Positions 62,307-64,000 of a DNA stretch of 64,000 bases are shown here, piece after piece. This DNA comes from CBDAKK01 sp965196605 (GTDB lineage: Bacteria; Spirochaetota; Spirochaetia; WTKD01; G963693115), in NCBI GenBank assembly GCA_965196605.1, contig CBDAKK010000001.1, positions 310,001 to 374,000 on the forward strand, written 5' to 3'. A program made the translations under genes and the position numbers. Numbering within the stretch: position 1 is the first letter of the stretch; every line of letters begins with the position of its first letter. The notes beneath the pieces were generated by a model. The model had not been told where the DNA came from. It searched no databases and worked only from the letters and a program-made list of their open reading frames with translations.

Positions 62307-63279
62307 ATTCTAAAATATTTTTTATAACCCCATTGGTATCAATGCCATGTGCAATTGCATCAAATGACAATATAATTCGATGACGCAAAATATCAGACAC
62401 TACCGTTTTTACATCCTCAGGAGTAACATAATCGCGCCCCATGCGTAGTGCTTGTATACGAGATGCGCGCAACATGGCCAAAGAAGCGCGCGGAGACGCC
62501 CCATATTCTATAAAAGAATCTATTGAGCGATAGAGAGGATCTGTCTTGCGCGTTGCTATTACAATATGAGCTATATATGTTTTAATCGCTTGCGTTACAT
62601 GTACTTTCTGAGCTATGAGACCTATCTTTTGAAGATCGTCAAGAGAACATACGCTAGCAACACGGGGCGTATCCAGTGTATCAACGCGTGAGAGTATTGC
62701 TATTTCTTCTTCAATGCTTGGCGGTGATATAAGCAGTTTGAATAAAAACCTATCCTTCTGAGCTTCGGGCAATTCATACGTACCCTCTTGTTCTATGGGG
62801 TTTTGAGTAGCCATCACCATAAAGGGCTGAGGCAACTTGTATTCTTCCTTGCCTATCATAACACGCCTCTCTTCCATAGCCTGCAAAAGCGCCGAGTGTA
62901 CCTTAGCGGGTGCACGGTTTATCTCATCAGCAATAACAAAATTAGAAAATATAGGTCCAGTATGCGCGGTGAAATTTCTACTATTTTGGTTATAAATCAT
63001 TGTGCCCGTTATGTCAGCAGGCAAGAGGTCAGGCGTAAACTGTATGCGTGAAAATTCTGCACCCGTAGCTTGAGCAAACAAGTTCACAATAAGCGTTTTT
63101 GCCAGCCCCGGTAAACCCTCCACTAACACATGAGCTTGTAGCGCCACTGCCGTTATCAGCTTATCAATAAGACCCGCCTGCCCCACTATCACGGTGTTAA
63201 TCTGTGCGTGAATTGCATCGCACACCTTAGCAACAAATGCTATATCATCGTTTGATATACTCATACTCATCCTTAACAA
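62287..63279 (-). CDS. moxR: MoxR-family AAA+ ATPase
   Basis: 330 aa. Walker A GLPGLAKT (about 55-62), Walker B VIADEINRAPAKVHSALLQAMEE (about 119-141), sensor 1 ATQNPIEQEGTY, and an arginine-finger region GASPRASLAMLRASR. A chaperone-like ATPase that works with VWA proteins. First gene of the six-gene moxR-DUF58-batD-batA-batB-batC series. Divergent from the SMUG1 gene across 137 bp. Confidence 0.93.
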   Translation of the reverse strand: MLRMSMSISNDDIAFVAKVCDAIHAQINTVIVGQAGLIDKLITAVALQAHVLVEGLPGLAKTLIVNLFAQATGAEFSRIQFTPDLLPADITGTMIYNQNSRNFTAHTGPIFSNFVIADEINRAPAKVHSALLQAMEERRVMIGKEEYKLPQPFMVMATQNPIEQEGTYELPEAQKDRFLFKLLISPPSIEEEIAILSRVDTLDTPRVASVCSLDDLQKIGLIAQKVHVTQAIKTYIAHIVIATRKTDPLYRSIDSFIEYGASPRASLAMLRASRIQALRMGRDYVTPEDVKTVVSDILRHRIILSFDAIAHGIDTNGVIKNILEYVSVPQ

Positions 63280-63416
63280 TCATGCACGCCATATGCAAAC
63301 GCCTCCTTAAATCACGGCAAACTACAAAATTTCAAGTTTACGCAATAAAAAAGAAGAGGCAACTTCAGCACACGCTCAAATTTACATGGTTACTTGTATT
63401 ACCATAGTATCATAGC

Positions 63417-64000
63417 ATGACAAATTTACTCCTTTCGCACAGCGCTGAGCTTACCCAATCATTGAAATCCGTTTTTCATCATTACAAAACAAAACGAGAT
63501 TATGTTGTCTACAATGTCTTTGAATACGCATGGGAAGGCTGGAAGACGTATGTACACAAATGCGCTCAGCCATCCGCGCGTGCAATGCTCATTGGAATAA
63601 ATCCAGGACCACACGGCATGCTACAAACAGGGGTGCCATTCGGCAGCATATCCGCAGTGCACAATTATCTCGGCGTCTCTCAGGCGCTCATTGAACAACC
63701 TATGGTACTGCACCCCAAGAGACCTATTCACGGCATGAGTTATACAAAAGAAGAGCAAAGCGGACTCTTATTGTGGAACACAATAGCCTCCTTATTTCCT
63801 CGTTCTCAAGACTTTTTCTCACGCTGCTTTGTAATCAATTACTGCCCCCTCGCTTTTTTTACCCATAAGGCAGAAAACATGACCCCTGACAAACTCACCC
63901 TCGAAGAGCGCAAAAGTGTAGAAAATGCGTGTTCTACACATCTCTTAGAATATCTGCGCATTTTCAAAACTTCTCTTATACTTGCGGTAGGGCGATACGC
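63417..64000 (+). CDS. SMUG1-type uracil-DNA glycosylase, 5' part (cut by window edge)
   Basis: Open from ATG 63417 through the window end, 194 codons visible. SMUG1 excises uracil and hydroxymethyluracil from DNA. Signature GINPGPHGMLQTGVPFG (catalytic Asn in GINPGP; about residues 60-76), HPKRPIHGMSYTKEEQSG, CFVINYCPLAFF and SLILAVGRYA near the visible end all agree with SMUG1. No Shine-Dalgarno was seen. It diverges from moxR. Confidence 0.9.
   Translation, partial: MTNLLLSHSAELTQSLKSVFHHYKTKRDYVVYNVFEYAWEGWKTYVHKCAQPSARAMLIGINPGPHGMLQTGVPFGSISAVHNYLGVSQALIEQPMVLHPKRPIHGMSYTKEEQSGLLLWNTIASLFPRSQDFFSRCFVINYCPLAFFTHKAENMTPDKLTLEERKSVENACSTHLLEYLRIFKTSLILAVGRY

Overview
The window looks like a chromosomal segment of a treponeme or close relative (Spirochaetaceae). 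This rests on gene content and order: rplU-rpmA-obg-nadD-yqeK-LCP-rsfS in one strand, a division/murein cluster mraZ-rsmH-ftsL-murF-mraY-ftsW-ftsQ-ftsA, a moxR/Bat (von Willebrand factor A) operon, and many lipoprotein and exported proteins of spirochaetal style. No taxonomic search was possible, so the assignment is an inference. Housekeeping genes are tightly packed with short overlaps. The accessory parts are visibly AT-richer (47-53 kb) or full of G-rich repeats (8.8-9.1, 20.7-23.8, 29.5-30.9 and 32.6-33.0 kb).

Layout. 1-4.1 kb: end of thioredoxin reductase, an ankyrin lipoprotein, a DUF192 protein, two small envelope proteins and a LysM/LytM protein. 4.1-8.7 kb: the L21/L27/Obg operon running through to the ribosome silencing factor. 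9.2-15.5 kb: exported hypotheticals, RecN, NAD kinase and a degenerate DegT-fold protein. 15.5-20.7 kb: membrane proteins, a GH4 alpha-galactosidase-type enzyme and a sugar nucleotidyltransferase. 20.7-23.8 kb: a repeat field around a GT2-like gene. 23.8-29.4 kb: acylphosphatase, RsmE, HIT protein, PyrK-PyrD, an Mrr-type restriction enzyme and an FGGY kinase. 29.5-33.0 kb: a second repeat field, an EamA transporter and a CAT-anticodon tRNA. 33.0-39.0 kb: a small coiled-coil membrane protein, an iron-type ABC transporter and glucokinase. 39.1-46.9 kb: the division cluster, read toward lower coordinates from a promoter carrying MraZ boxes. 47.1-53.9 kb: accessory DNA with a broken fucosyltransferase-like gene, a complete transposon and a kelch lipoprotein. 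54.1-64.0 kb: D,D-carboxypeptidase, OmpA-like protein, IF-1, the Bat operon and the start of a SMUG1-type uracil-DNA glycosylase.

The most striking unit is at 49,051-52,177. An IS1595-type transposase, an EcoRI-family adenine methyltransferase and a DUF262-HNH nuclease stand head to tail between 24-bp imperfect inverted repeats, which are flanked by a perfect 8-bp direct repeat (TAACTTTT). I read this as a single insertion sequence carrying a two-gene restriction-modification cargo, transcribed from one promoter whose -35 box lies in the left inverted repeat.

Other points of interest are: a mosaic, structured dispersed repeat whose polypyrimidine/polypurine hairpin changes sequence in both arms together; an MraZ operator nested exactly between the -35 and -10 boxes of mraZ; a perfect 16-bp inverted repeat ahead of the ABC transporter operon; and several enzymes that keep a fold but lack catalytic residues (DegT-like, LCP-like, LytM-like, HIT).
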